A stretch of DNA of 40,658 nucleotides from positions 1 to 40,658 of the forward strand of contig JAFTYG010000005.1 in assembly GCA_017461365.1 (NCBI GenBank), in the 5' to 3' direction. Shown here in pieces: positions 22,633-30,585 of the stretch (position 1 is the first letter of the stretch; the number at the start of each line of letters is the position of its first letter). The stretch comes from Clostridia bacterium. Lineage in GTDB: Bacteria; Bacillota; Clostridia; Oscillospirales; CAG-272. A program made the translations under genes and the position numbers. The notes under the pieces were generated by a model. That model searched no databases. It was not told where the DNA came from and saw only the letters and a list, made by a program, of their open reading frames with translations.

Positions 22633-23225
22633 AGTATAGCTTGGATCCGTCATCTGCAAATTGTTATGAAGGTACGACCTGCCTTATCAATAAATTAAAT
22701 ATTCGTGATGAAAAAAGGCTTTCGGCGATAGAGGCGCAGATTACCTTTGCAAAGGCGGTAATGCTTGAAGAAAATCCGATTGAAGGAAATTTTGATTTTG
22801 AGCATTTCAAAAAAATTCATAGATTTTTATTTTCTGATCTGTACAGTTGGGCGGGAGAGATAAGAACGGTAAATATATCAAAAAAACGAACAAGGTTTAC
22901 AGATTACAGAGATATTGAAGTTGTAGGGACAGCCTGCTTTCAAAAAATTGCGGACGGATATATGGAAGGTCTGTCTTTTGATGAATTTGTGTACCGTATT
23001 GCAGAGCTGTATAATGATATAAATCACTGTCATCCATTCAGAGAAGGAAACGGACGTGTCGAACGTATTTATTTTACCCAACTTATTCGGCACTGCGGAT
23101 ATGATATAAATCTTTCCGACGTGGATACGGATGAGCTTATGATGGCAACGATCCACGCATCTATGGGAGTTATGGATTTTTTGATTGAATTTTTTAGAAA
23201 TGCTATAACAAAACCGATTGAATAA
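22629..23225 (+). CDS. fic: Fic-domain AMP-transferase toxin
   Basis: A 198-residue Fic protein of VbhT/cell-filamentation type. The active-site motif HPFREGNGRVER (135-146) has the catalytic His, the acidic metal ligand and both Arg residues, so it should be active. The usual upstream hairpin that positions the target strand includes VNISKKRTRFTDY (81-93). Fic toxins of this class AMPylate gyrase subunits or other proteins when the antitoxin is lost. No conjugation or secretion domain is attached, so it acts inside the cell. A perfect inverted-repeat terminator overlaps the stop codon. Confidence 0.94.
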   Translation: MKYSLDPSSANCYEGTTCLINKLNIRDEKRLSAIEAQITFAKAVMLEENPIEGNFDFEHFKKIHRFLFSDLYSWAGEIRTVNISKKRTRFTDYRDIEVVGTACFQKIADGYMEGLSFDEFVYRIAELYNDINHCHPFREGNGRVERIYFTQLIRHCGYDINLSDVDTDELMMATIHASMGVMDFLIEFFRNAITKPIE

Positions 23226-23264
23226 AATAAGTCGGCTCTCAATTGAGAGCCGACTTATTTTATT
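23221..23264. terminator. Bidirectional terminator between fic and ispH-S1
   Basis: A perfect 22-bp inverted repeat centred at 23242/23243 (arm AAATAAGTCGGCTCTCAA). T-rich tails on both strands serve the convergent genes; it overlaps the fic stop codon. Confidence 0.9.
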
Positions 23265-23274
23265 AGACCTTAAA

Positions 23275-25284
23275 TTACTCAGCCGTTTCTTCAGCCGTTT
23301 CCTCGGAATACTCCTCGGGCATAGCCTCAGCCTGAGCCTGAGCCTCGTCAAGAAGCGCGCGGATGGAAAGGCTTACCTTCTGGTTCTCCTCGTCGATAGC
23401 GATGATCTTAGCGTCAACTACCTGACCGAGCTCAAGAACGTCAGCGGGCTTAGCAATTCTCTGCTGCGCGATCTGAGAGATGTGAATGAGTCCGTCAACA
23501 CCCTCAACGATCTCAGCGAATGCGCCGAAGGGCATAAGGTTAACGATCTTTACAGATGCAACGTCGCCTACTGCGTACTTGCCCGTAAAGATGTACCAGG
23601 GATTTGTGTCGTCGGTCTTGTAGCCGAGAGAAATTCTCTTCTTCTCAGCGTCAAAGCTCTTAACGAATACGGTAAGCTCGTCGCCAACAGAAACAACGTC
23701 TGCGGGAGTAGCGATGGGTGTCCAAGACAGCTCTGTCTTATGTACCATACCGTCTACACCGCCAAGGTCAACGAATGCGCCGTAAGCCGTAAGGCTCTTG
23801 ACAACGCCGGTGAATACCTTGCCCTCTTCCATCGAAGCCCAGAACGCCTCTTCCTTGGCGCGTCTTTCGTCGCGGAGAACGAGACGGATAGAGCCGATAG
23901 CGCGGTTGCCCTTGATCTCAATGATCTTGACCTTTACGTCATTACCCTTGATAGAAGCAAGATCGCCGTCCTTCGGTACGCCCGTGTGGGACGCGGGAAC
24001 GAATACGCGGTTAGAGTTTACGCTGACGGTAACTCCGCCCTTAACAACGTCTGTTACCTTGCCCTCAAGAACGTCGCCGTTCTCGCAAGCGTCAACGATT
24101 TTCTGCCAGTTCTTGGCAGCGTCAACCGACTTCTTCGACAGTTCAGCAATTCCGTCAACGTCTGAAAGACGTGTAACGCGGGCTTCGATCTCGTCGCCCT
24201 TTTTGAACATATCGGTGAGCTTAACGGATGTGTCATCGGTGATCTGTTCTGCCTTGATATATCCGGTAACTTGCGCGCCGAGATCGAGAGTAAGCTCTGT
24301 ATCACTGACGTTGGTTACGCTTCCGGTTACGATGTCTCCTTGTTTTATAGTTTTGAACGATGTTTCGAGCAGTTCTTCAAAAAGTTCACTCATGGTTTTA
24401 TATACCTCCTGAATTACGCCTGACGGGGTAGATGCTCCCGCGGCAATACCCACTTTTGTGTGGGCTGACATTATAAATTTCAGCTCCCGTATCTCCTCGG
24501 GCCGTTCAATCCTGAAAGAGAGGGGGCAAAATTTCTTACAGATCTCGTACAGCTTCGAAGTATTCGAGCTGTCCGCTCCGCCTATGACGATCATTACGTC
24601 GCTTTCGGCGGCGAGTGCTTCGGCTTCGGTCTGTCTCGAGTCCGTAACACTACATATTGTATCAAAAATTAACGCATTTGTATATAGTTTTTTCAAAATT
24701 TTTTGACTTTTTTTCCATTCGAACAAATTTTGTGTAGTTTGAGCCGCCATAATTGGCGTTTTTTTCTCATATTTTCCAAAAAATCCGTTCTCGACCGCCG
24801 CTGACAGATCGTCGGCAGTTTCAAATGTCACCTTGTCAAAGTCAAAATAGCTCATAATACCCACGACCTCGGGGTGGCTCGCTTTGCCTATGAGGATGAA
24901 TAAATTATCCTCCTTTGAGTTCTCGGCGGCTATTTTGTGTATTTTTTTTACATAAGGACAGGTGCAGTCAACGTAATTGAAATACTCGTTTTTTTCGCTT
25001 TCGCTTCTGAGTGTCGCCTCGTCCTCACGGGGAATTCCGTGAGCGCGCACGAATACGCGGACGGGGGAAATTTCAGTCGCGCTTGCGGCAAGCTCGGGAA
25101 TATCCTCTATCGAAACAACGCACACGCCCGCATCCTCAAGCTGCTTGTTGTAGACGTTGTTGTGGATAAGCGCGCCGAGCGTGTAGAGACGCTCGCCGTT
25201 CTTTTTTGCAAGCTCTACCTCAAGCGCATCGGTAGCGCGCTTTACGCCAAAGCAAAAGCCCGCACCCTTGGCTATTTTTATCAT
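23275..25284 (-). CDS. ispH: IspH - ribosomal protein S1 fusion
   Basis: A 669-residue bifunctional protein typical of Clostridia. Residues 1 to about 300 are IspH (HMBPP reductase, last step of the MEP isoprenoid pathway) with cluster cysteines C11 (GAGFCFGVKRA), C109 (VDCTCPYV) and C211 (FDTICSVT), and TTQNL at about 183-187. Residues from about 316 hold four S1 RNA-binding repeats (starts near GDIVTGSV, GDVLEGKV, GKVFTGVV, GDVASVKI), followed by an acidic tail EEYSEETAEETAE. The S1 part may act on the ribosome or mRNA. SD GAGGT precedes the ATG. It ends the conserved cluster with plsC and cmk, here separated by repeat C2. Confidence 0.96.
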   Translation of the reverse strand: MIKIAKGAGFCFGVKRATDALEVELAKKNGERLYTLGALIHNNVYNKQLEDAGVCVVSIEDIPELAASATEISPVRVFVRAHGIPREDEATLRSESEKNEYFNYVDCTCPYVKKIHKIAAENSKEDNLFILIGKASHPEVVGIMSYFDFDKVTFETADDLSAAVENGFFGKYEKKTPIMAAQTTQNLFEWKKSQKILKKLYTNALIFDTICSVTDSRQTEAEALAAESDVMIVIGGADSSNTSKLYEICKKFCPLSFRIERPEEIRELKFIMSAHTKVGIAAGASTPSGVIQEVYKTMSELFEELLETSFKTIKQGDIVTGSVTNVSDTELTLDLGAQVTGYIKAEQITDDTSVKLTDMFKKGDEIEARVTRLSDVDGIAELSKKSVDAAKNWQKIVDACENGDVLEGKVTDVVKGGVTVSVNSNRVFVPASHTGVPKDGDLASIKGNDVKVKIIEIKGNRAIGSIRLVLRDERRAKEEAFWASMEEGKVFTGVVKSLTAYGAFVDLGGVDGMVHKTELSWTPIATPADVVSVGDELTVFVKSFDAEKKRISLGYKTDDTNPWYIFTGKYAVGDVASVKIVNLMPFGAFAEIVEGVDGLIHISQIAQQRIAKPADVLELGQVVDAKIIAIDEENQKVSLSIRALLDEAQAQAEAMPEEYSEETAEETAE

Positions 25285-25367
25285 AGGTTACCTCACGTAA
25301 TTTTTTGGGGAATGTTGGATATTCTGTGCTTCAAATTTGAGTTTGTAGGTGTGTTGTATAGGTGATA

Positions 25368-25500
25368 AACTAACCTAAAGCCTTCTCCCGTGGAGAAGGG
25401 GGACCACGTTAGTGGTGGATGAGGAGAACGAGGCTTGTACAAATGGCGATCTCCTCATCCGCCTCGCAAGCTCGGCACCTTCTCCACGGGAGAAGGCTTT
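25368..25500. repeat. Family C hairpin repeat, copy C2
   Basis: Ends AGCCTTCTCCCGTGGAGAAGG and its inverted form pair over more than 20 bases; between them GAGGAGAACGAG and CTCCTCATCCGCC also pair. It is edged by CAAATTTGAGTTTGTAG (25332-25348) and GATAAACTTCAATTT (25548-25562). Fills the 295-base gap between ispH-S1 and plsC. Confidence 0.8.
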
Positions 25501-25580
25501 TTGTTACTTTGTCACCGTTTGGAGTATGCGAACATAGCAAACACATCGATAAACTTCAATTTACAAACAATCCGAAATAA

Positions 25581-26264
25581 TTATTTCGCCTTTTTCATTT
25601 CCTTTATGCGCTTTTTCGCTTCTTCCTCTGAGAAATTCTCGCCGAGAGTGCAGATGCGGTCAAAGACGAGGTCGGTGATACGCGCGTATTCACCTGCGGC
25701 ATCCTTGTCAAAATTGAGCTCGGAGAAGGGGATCGGCTCACCGATGATAACCCACGTTCTCCTGAAGAGCTTGTGAGTGTTGTTCTTTCTGGCGATATAC
25801 ACGGGGACGATATTTGCCTCAGCCTTTGTGCAGATCAGAGCCGCACCGTTCTTAGTTGGCGTTGTACGGGGATCGACCGCAGGGTATCTGTGACCTTGCG
25901 GAAAGATGCCCATGCACTGACCTTCCTTGAGCATAGTCACCGATTTTTTGATAGCGCCGACGTCACTGCCGCCGCGATCCACGGGATACGCGCCCATGAG
26001 ACTTACGAGCCAATTGACAACGGGAACCTTAAAGAGCTCCTTTTTTGCCATATAGCGTACCTGATGCTTGCGGAAGGCATAGCATACGACAACGGGATCG
26101 GTAGCCGAGGTGTGGTTGGCGCAGACCATAAAGCCGCCCTCGTCAGGCTCGTTTTCTCTGCCTATTACCTTTACTCTGAAAATTCTGCCGACAATGCCCG
26201 CGGCAATGGCGTAGACTACGCGGTAAAGGGCAGAACCGCTTTTCTTGGGTTTGGAATTGCTCAT
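25581..26264 (-). CDS. plsC: 1-acyl-sn-glycerol-3-phosphate acyltransferase
   Basis: A 227-residue membrane-associated acyltransferase that makes phosphatidic acid from lysophosphatidic acid. Catalytic motif NHTSATDP (50-57; H51, D56) is present. The substrate-binding motif is FPQGHRYP (121-128), with Gln where FPEG is usual, a common variant in Firmicutes. An N-terminal hydrophobic helix (about 12-28) anchors it; the C-terminus is Lys-rich (KKRIKEMKKAK). SD CGGAGG precedes the ATG. In related genomes plsC directly follows cmk; here repeat B1 and an S23-like gene lie between. Confidence 0.94.
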   Translation of the reverse strand: MSNSKPKKSGSALYRVVYAIAAGIVGRIFRVKVIGRENEPDEGGFMVCANHTSATDPVVVCYAFRKHQVRYMAKKELFKVPVVNWLVSLMGAYPVDRGGSDVGAIKKSVTMLKEGQCMGIFPQGHRYPAVDPRTTPTKNGAALICTKAEANIVPVYIARKNNTHKLFRRTWVIIGEPIPFSELNFDKDAAGEYARITDLVFDRICTLGENFSEEEAKKRIKEMKKAK

Positions 26265-26282
26265 AAAAACCTCCGTTTTTTA

Positions 26283-26514
26283 AATGCACAATGCACAGTG
26301 CACAATGCACAATTTAGGAAGCTTTTTGCTTTTTGCTGAAGCAAAAGGCAAAAAGCGAGAAATTTTTAAATCTGATGTAATAACCTTGCAATTTGCTTTA
26401 AGCGCAATTTGATTTGTTTTAATTTTTGTATAACCGTATATTTTAATAAATTGCTTTTCGCAAAGCGAAAAGCTACCACAATTGTGCATTGTGCATTGTA
26501 CATTGTGCATTTAT
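26283..26514. repeat. Family B repeat, copy B1 (complete)
   Basis: About 230 bases bounded by inverted tandem repeats: ATGCACAATGCACAGTGCAC at the left and GTGCATTGTGCATTGTACA at the right. Inside the ends are hairpins (GCTTTTTGC...GCAAAAAGC; GCTTTTCGC-AAA-GCGAAAAGC). The right end overlaps the stop codon of the S23-like gene; the left end is 19 bases before plsC. Confidence 0.8.
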
Positions 26515-26861
26515 TTATGGTTCGTAGCTTTACATATCGCTGTCAATATCCGTATAATTTCTTTTATATCAGGATATATGCTGTTAAATTCGATGTCGGT
26601 TATATATTCGGTTTTATGCATAAGTCGAAGCCAATAGTACGTTTCTTCCGCTTCTTTTAAGGCAATATTCATTTTTGCATTAAAATCTGCTTTGCTCTGC
26701 CCGTGCTGCGCCTCTGACACATTTGCTCCTATACTGGTTCCGCTTCTCAAAAGCTGCTTGGATAAAACAAATTCCTTTTTTGTCTTGGTGAGATGCTCGT
26801 ATAGCTTAACAATTCTTATCGCAAAATCGAAGCTTTTTATTTCTATAGCATTACTATTCAT
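26511..26861 (-). CDS. Four-helix-bundle protein (S23 / 23S rRNA intervening-sequence type)
   Basis: A 116-residue helical protein of the S23/IVS four-helix-bundle family. Typical features are LLRSGTSIGANVSEAQHGQS near the centre and ALKEAEETYYWLRLM after it. Family members are encoded in intervening sequences of 23S rRNA genes or stand alone; a pentameric nucleic-acid-binding role like diversity-retroelement Avd has been proposed, but this family's function is unclear. The start at 26861 has GAGGAG upstream; a frame from 26885 extends toward repeat B3. It breaks the conserved cmk-plsC pair and lies between B repeats on both sides, so it looks inserted. Confidence 0.88.
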   Translation of the reverse strand: MNSNAIEIKSFDFAIRIVKLYEHLTKTKKEFVLSKQLLRSGTSIGANVSEAQHGQSKADFNAKMNIALKEAEETYYWLRLMHKTEYITDIEFNSIYPDIKEIIRILTAICKATNHK

Positions 26862-26885
26862 TCTAAGATCTCCTCGATTTAGCAT

Positions 26886-26963
26886 TAAAAAATTTAATAA
26901 ATTGCTTTTCGTTCACGAAAAGCTACCACAATTGTGCATTGTACATTGTGCATTGTGCATTTA
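26886..26963. repeat. Family B repeat, half copy B3
   Basis: Only the right half of the element: TTAATAAATTGCTTTTCG, a hairpin GCTTTTCG-TTCA-CGAAAAGC, then ACAATTGTGCATTGTACATTG and so on. It ends exactly at the cmk stop codon and begins just upstream of the S23-like gene. Confidence 0.8.
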
Positions 26964-27635
26964 TATCGTTCGCTCAACGAGCGAAACGATATAATCCACC
27001 GTCTCCTCCAGCCCCATTCCCGTATTATCGAACAGAATGGCGTCCTTTGCGGCGACCGCAGGCGCTGCTTCGCGCGTGCTGTCGTTCTCGTCGCGCTCGT
27101 TCATCTCGCGGAGCACGTCCGAAAACTCCACCTTCTGCCCCTTTGCCACAAGCTCGTCGTAGCGGCGGCGAGCTCTGCACTCGGCAGAGGCGGTGAGATA
27201 TATTTTCAGATCGGCATTCGGAAGAATGACCGTTCCTATGTCGCGCCCGTCCATTATCACGCTGTTTTTGTTTGCGATGTCCTTTTGCGTGTCGAGCAGA
27301 AAGGCGCGCACCGCAGGGATGGCGGAGACGGCGGAGGCGTACATGGACATCTCGGGCGTGCGTATCTTATCTCCGAGATCCTCTCCGTTGAGAAAGACCT
27401 TTTGAGCGCCGTCGATGTATTTTACTTCAATATTTATATTCGGCAGAAGAGACGCGACCGCCTCTCTGTCCTTGGGATCGGTGTTTTGAGAGCGGACGTA
27501 ATAGCCCACTGTTCGGTAGAGCGCGCCCGTGTCGACGTAAACGATGCCGAGACGCGCGGCGACAGCCTTTGATACGGTGCTTTTTCCCGCACCGCCGGGC
27601 CCGTCGATGGCGATCTGAATCTTTCTGTCTTGCAT
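26961..27635 (-). CDS. cmk: Cytidylate kinase
   Basis: A 224-residue (d)CMP kinase, usual length. P-loop IDGPGGAGKST (10-20), followed by VYVDTGALYRTVG, the CMP-binding segment, and MDGRDIGTVILPNADLKIYL in the middle; the LID region is RARRRYDELVAKGQ. It phosphorylates CMP/dCMP for nucleic acid synthesis. The ATG at 27635 has CGGAGG upstream; a frame open to 27818 runs back through repeat C3 and is not credible. In the conserved cluster with the FAD enzyme, plsC and ispH-S1. Confidence 0.96.
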   Translation of the reverse strand: MQDRKIQIAIDGPGGAGKSTVSKAVAARLGIVYVDTGALYRTVGYYVRSQNTDPKDREAVASLLPNINIEVKYIDGAQKVFLNGEDLGDKIRTPEMSMYASAVSAIPAVRAFLLDTQKDIANKNSVIMDGRDIGTVILPNADLKIYLTASAECRARRRYDELVAKGQKVEFSDVLREMNERDENDSTREAAPAVAAKDAILFDNTGMGLEETVDYIVSLVERTI

Positions 27636-27727
27636 TTTGAATTTTAACCTCCGAGAGGATTTTTTATTTATAGTAGTGGTGATTTCAAATTGGAGTTTGT
27701 CGGCGGTGTTGTTTTTTCTGTGGGGAG

Positions 27728-27908
27728 AACTAACATTTAGCCTTCTCCCGTGGAGAAGGTGCCGAGCTTGCGAGGCGGATGAGGAGATCGCCATTTGTAC
27801 AAGCCTTGTTCTCCTCATTCGTCACTCCTTCGTCGTGCCACCTAAAGTTTGCTTGCAAACTTTACACGAAGCAACGCGAAGTAGTTCCCCCACTGGGGAA
27901 GGCTTTCC
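27728..27908. repeat. Family C hairpin repeat, copy C3
   Basis: Starts with CAAATTGGAGTTTGTCG (27686-27702) and GAACTAACATTTAGCC, and has the same GGCGGATGAGGAGATCGCC core as C2 on the other strand, plus an extra palindrome AAAGTTTGCTTGCAAACTTT absent from other copies. The downstream flank runs directly into the last codons of the FAD enzyme gene, ending its coding region at 27927. Confidence 0.75.
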
Positions 27909-27926
27909 TTCGTATCTGCGAACATA

Positions 27927-29168
27927 TCATCCTTGTGTTGCTGCCGAATTTCCTGCGATCGCACCTGTAGAGAACGCGATCTGCAAATTAAATCCGCCCG
28001 TATAAGCGTCAACATCGAGGACCTCGCCCGCAAAATAGAGCCCCGAGACTATCTTCGACTCCATCGTTTTCGGATTTATCTCCTTGACGTTCACGCCGCC
28101 CTTGGTAACTATCGCCTCGTCGATCGGACGAAAGCCGTCAAGCGAGACGGGAAGGGAACGAATGAGAGAGACGAGCCGTGAGCGCTCCTCCTTCGTTATC
28201 GAATTTATCTTCTTTCGCTCGGATATGCCCGACAGCTCGATGATAACGGGTATCATCTTCTGAGGCAGAAGATCTCCGAGAGCATTTACAAAATCCTTGT
28301 TCTGATACTTCGCAAAGTCCGAAAGTATCCGCGCGTCAAGCGTCTTTTCGTCAAGAGCCGGCTTCAGGTTTATCCGAGCCTCGTATCTGCCCGACGCGAT
28401 ATTTCCAAGATGCGCCGACGCCGAGAGTACCATGGGGCCCGTCACGCCGAAATGCGTGAACATCATCTCCCCAAAATCCTCAAAAACGACCTTGCCCGAG
28501 GTCTTGTCCACAACCGTCATAGATACGTTTTTGAGCGAAAGTCCCTGCATCCGTCCGCATATCCTCGAGCGGCTGACTATCGGAACAAGCGAGGGAATAA
28601 GAGGCGTTACCGAATGTCCTGCTTGCGCGGCAAATCGGTAGCCGTCGCCGTCCGAGCCCGTCCTCGGATATGACTTTCCGCCCGTGGCAACTATCACTCT
28701 GTCAAAGAAAAGCTCCTCGTCCGAGACACGAACGCCCCGTACAGCGCCGTCGGATATGATGAGCCCCTCGGCTCTGCCCGTGTAAAATTTTACGCCGCGT
28801 TTTCTGCAAGCTCCGACAAGAGCGCGTACAATGTCCTCGGCTTTGTCGGATACGGGAAAGACACGCCTGCCTCTCTCGACCTTCAAGGGCACACCCTCGT
28901 CCTCGAAAAAGCGCTGTGTGTCCTCGGTTGAGAGAAAATTCAACGCCCCGTAGAGAAAGCGCGGATTTGTGGGCACGTTTTGCAGAAATTCGTTCAGAGC
29001 GCAGTCGTTCGTGACGTTGCAACGCCCCTTGCCCGTAATTCTTACCTTCCGTCCGCAAGCGCTGTTGCGTTCGATGACGGTAACGTCCGCGCCCGCGTCT
29101 GCGGCGTAAACGGACGCCATAAGCCCTGCCGCTCCGCCGCCGATAATTCCTATCTTTATTTTTTCCAT
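27927..29168 (-). CDS. HI0933-family NAD(P)/FAD-dependent oxidoreductase
   Basis: A 413-residue flavoprotein of the HI0933 (YhiN/BaiN-like) family. FAD-binding start GIIGGGAAGLMASV (7-20), the family hallmark GRKVRITGKGRCNVTN (39-54), VIVATGGKSYPRTGSDGDGY in the middle and the C-terminal GLYFAGEVLDVDAYTGG, then GAIAGNSAA. Function in Firmicutes is uncertain; annotations include aminoacetone oxidase-like, bile-acid reductase (BaiN) and flavoprotein. The start at 29168 is one base after the RpiR stop. It commonly neighbours cmk in Clostridia, as here. Repeat C3 abuts its last codons. Confidence 0.94.
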   Translation of the reverse strand: MEKIKIGIIGGGAAGLMASVYAADAGADVTVIERNSACGRKVRITGKGRCNVTNDCALNEFLQNVPTNPRFLYGALNFLSTEDTQRFFEDEGVPLKVERGRRVFPVSDKAEDIVRALVGACRKRGVKFYTGRAEGLIISDGAVRGVRVSDEELFFDRVIVATGGKSYPRTGSDGDGYRFAAQAGHSVTPLIPSLVPIVSRSRICGRMQGLSLKNVSMTVVDKTSGKVVFEDFGEMMFTHFGVTGPMVLSASAHLGNIASGRYEARINLKPALDEKTLDARILSDFAKYQNKDFVNALGDLLPQKMIPVIIELSGISERKKINSITKEERSRLVSLIRSLPVSLDGFRPIDEAIVTKGGVNVKEINPKTMESKIVSGLYFAGEVLDVDAYTGGFNLQIAFSTGAIAGNSAATQG

Positions 29169-29169
29169 A

Positions 29170-30030
29170 TCAACCCTGATTTTTGTCGTAAACGTCGTAT
29201 TCGTCCCATATCTCCTCAAGCTGGCGCAAACGTACGCGAAGCTCGTCCTGCTTGTGACGGGAGAGCGCGACTATCAGCGCGTTTATGATGCTGAGGGGAG
29301 CGACGAGCGAGTCGGCAAAGGATGCCATGTCGCTCTTTGCAAGCAAAAGCTGATCTGCGGCGGGAGCTATAGGCGACGCCGTGCTGTCGGTAATGGCGAT
29401 AACGTCCGCGCCCGCGTGCTTTGCAAAGTTTACGGCGTTTATCATTCTCTTTGAATAACGGGGAAAGCTTATGGCGACCATAACGTCGTCCTCGCCTATG
29501 CTCATTATCTGCTCGAACATTTCACTGCCCGAGGTGGTCTGAATGAACCTCACGTTGTCCGAGATCATCCGCAGACCGTGGGCGAGAAAGCCCGCAAGAG
29601 ATGACGAAGCGCGGAAGCCGAGAATGTAGATGTTTTTCGCGTTTGCAAGCCGCTTTACCGCCGTGTCAAAGGCGTCTCTGTCGATCTCGTCAAGCGTGCG
29701 CTTGATCTTCTCCGCATCGCCTATGAGTATCTTTGAGAGAATGTCACCGTCACCGATGAGCGTGTTCGTGACCTCCATGCGCTGAGCGGCGGTAAGCTTT
29801 GTGCGGACTATCTCCTGGAGCGCATGCTGAAATTCGGGGTATCCCGCAAAGCCGAGCTCAATGGCAAAGCGCACGACGGTCGACTCGGAGACGTGAACTA
29901 TCTTGCCGAGCTTCGAGGCGGTCATATACGCCGCCTTGTCGTAGTTCTCTAAAATGTAATTGGATATAAGCTTTTGCCCCTTTGAAAAGGTGGGCATCCT
30001 TGCTTCTATGTCGCTCAAAAGATTACGCAT
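29170..30030 (-). CDS. MurR/RpiR family transcriptional regulator
   Basis: A 286-residue regulator with an N-terminal HTH_6 domain (1-77; MTASKLGKIVHVSESTVVRF) and a SIS domain (about 120-250; KNIYILGFRASSSLAGFLAH; VMVAISFPRYSKRMINAVNF). Ligand unknown, probably a phosphosugar. The start at 30030 has GAGGTAATT upstream; the frame runs further into repeat B2 (its Cys/His-rich peptide LLNCALCIVHC is repeat-encoded), which is rejected. Its stop is one base from the next ATG, so it is translated with the FAD enzyme; controlling that gene is not established. Confidence 0.94.
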   Translation of the reverse strand: MRNLLSDIEARMPTFSKGQKLISNYILENYDKAAYMTASKLGKIVHVSESTVVRFAIELGFAGYPEFQHALQEIVRTKLTAAQRMEVTNTLIGDGDILSKILIGDAEKIKRTLDEIDRDAFDTAVKRLANAKNIYILGFRASSSLAGFLAHGLRMISDNVRFIQTTSGSEMFEQIMSIGEDDVMVAISFPRYSKRMINAVNFAKHAGADVIAITDSTASPIAPAADQLLLAKSDMASFADSLVAPLSIINALIVALSRHKQDELRVRLRQLEEIWDEYDVYDKNQG

Positions 30031-30049
30031 AATTACCTCGATGAAAATA

Positions 30050-30243
30050 CATAATGCACAATGCACAATGCACAGTGCACAATTCAGTAAGCTTTTTGCT
30101 TTTTGCGGATGCAAAAGCAAAAAGCGAGAATTTCTGAAAAATTGGTGCAATTATCCCATTTTTATACAATAATTATATTTTAATAAATTGCTTTTCGCAA
30201 AGCGGAAAGCTACCACAATTGTGTATTGTGCATTGTGCATTTA
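30050..30243. repeat. Family B repeat, copy B2 (complete)
   Basis: About 195 bases, close to B1: tandem AATGCACAATGCACAATG at the left, hairpin GCTTTTTGC...GCAAAAAGC, a variable middle, hairpin GCTTTTCGC-AAA-GCGGAAAGC, then CACAATTGTGTATTGTGC. The right end coincides with the stop codon of the RNHCP gene. It separates that gene from rpiR. Confidence 0.8.
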
Positions 30244-30582
30244 TATCTCCGCCACCGTCAGTTTGATCAGCAACGACCTATTGTCATCCGCCGCCGCCTT
30301 GTTTCTCCGTATCTCGCCGCACCTCTCGCAGCGGTGTATGACCACAAAGCCCTTCTTCGGATCGGGCTCGGAGCGCACAGGTCGGAGAGCGCCGCGGCAG
30401 GTGTTTGCTCTGTCCCCGGGGTTTACGTCGACGTGTATAGACCACAGACAGTGCGGACAGTGATTTCTCGACGTGTAGCCGAGGGGCGATACCTCCTTGC
30501 CGCAATGGAGACAGATAAAGCCGTCGTCGTTCTTTGAAAATCTCTTTTGTTCAAGAGAGTCGTTTCTTTGTGAGTCGTTCAT
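30241..30582 (-). CDS. RNHCP-domain zinc protein
   Basis: A 113-residue protein of the RNHCP family, named after the motif seen here at 39-43 (SRNHCPHCLWSIHVD). Seven Cys fit zinc binding: C24/C27 (FICLHCG), C42/C45, C62 and C85/C88 (RCERCGE). Function is unknown; RNA binding has been supposed for zinc ribbons of this sort. It starts three bases after the upstream stop, so it is coupled to the unknown membrane protein. Its stop is in the end of repeat B2. Confidence 0.9.
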   Translation of the reverse strand: MNDSQRNDSLEQKRFSKNDDGFICLHCGKEVSPLGYTSRNHCPHCLWSIHVDVNPGDRANTCRGALRPVRSEPDPKKGFVVIHRCERCGEIRRNKAAADDNRSLLIKLTVAEI

Positions 30583-30585
30583 ATT

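Noticed and set aside
26280-26510. Small frames in B repeats giving MHNVQCTMHNC-like and ALCIVHCALC-like peptides
   Set aside because: They are translations of the tandem TGCACAATG ends and recur only because the DNA repeats.
26440-26515. Tandem TGCACAATG units as a CRISPR or satellite array
   Set aside because: Units are about 8-9 bases with no spacers, confined to element ends, and no cas gene is present.
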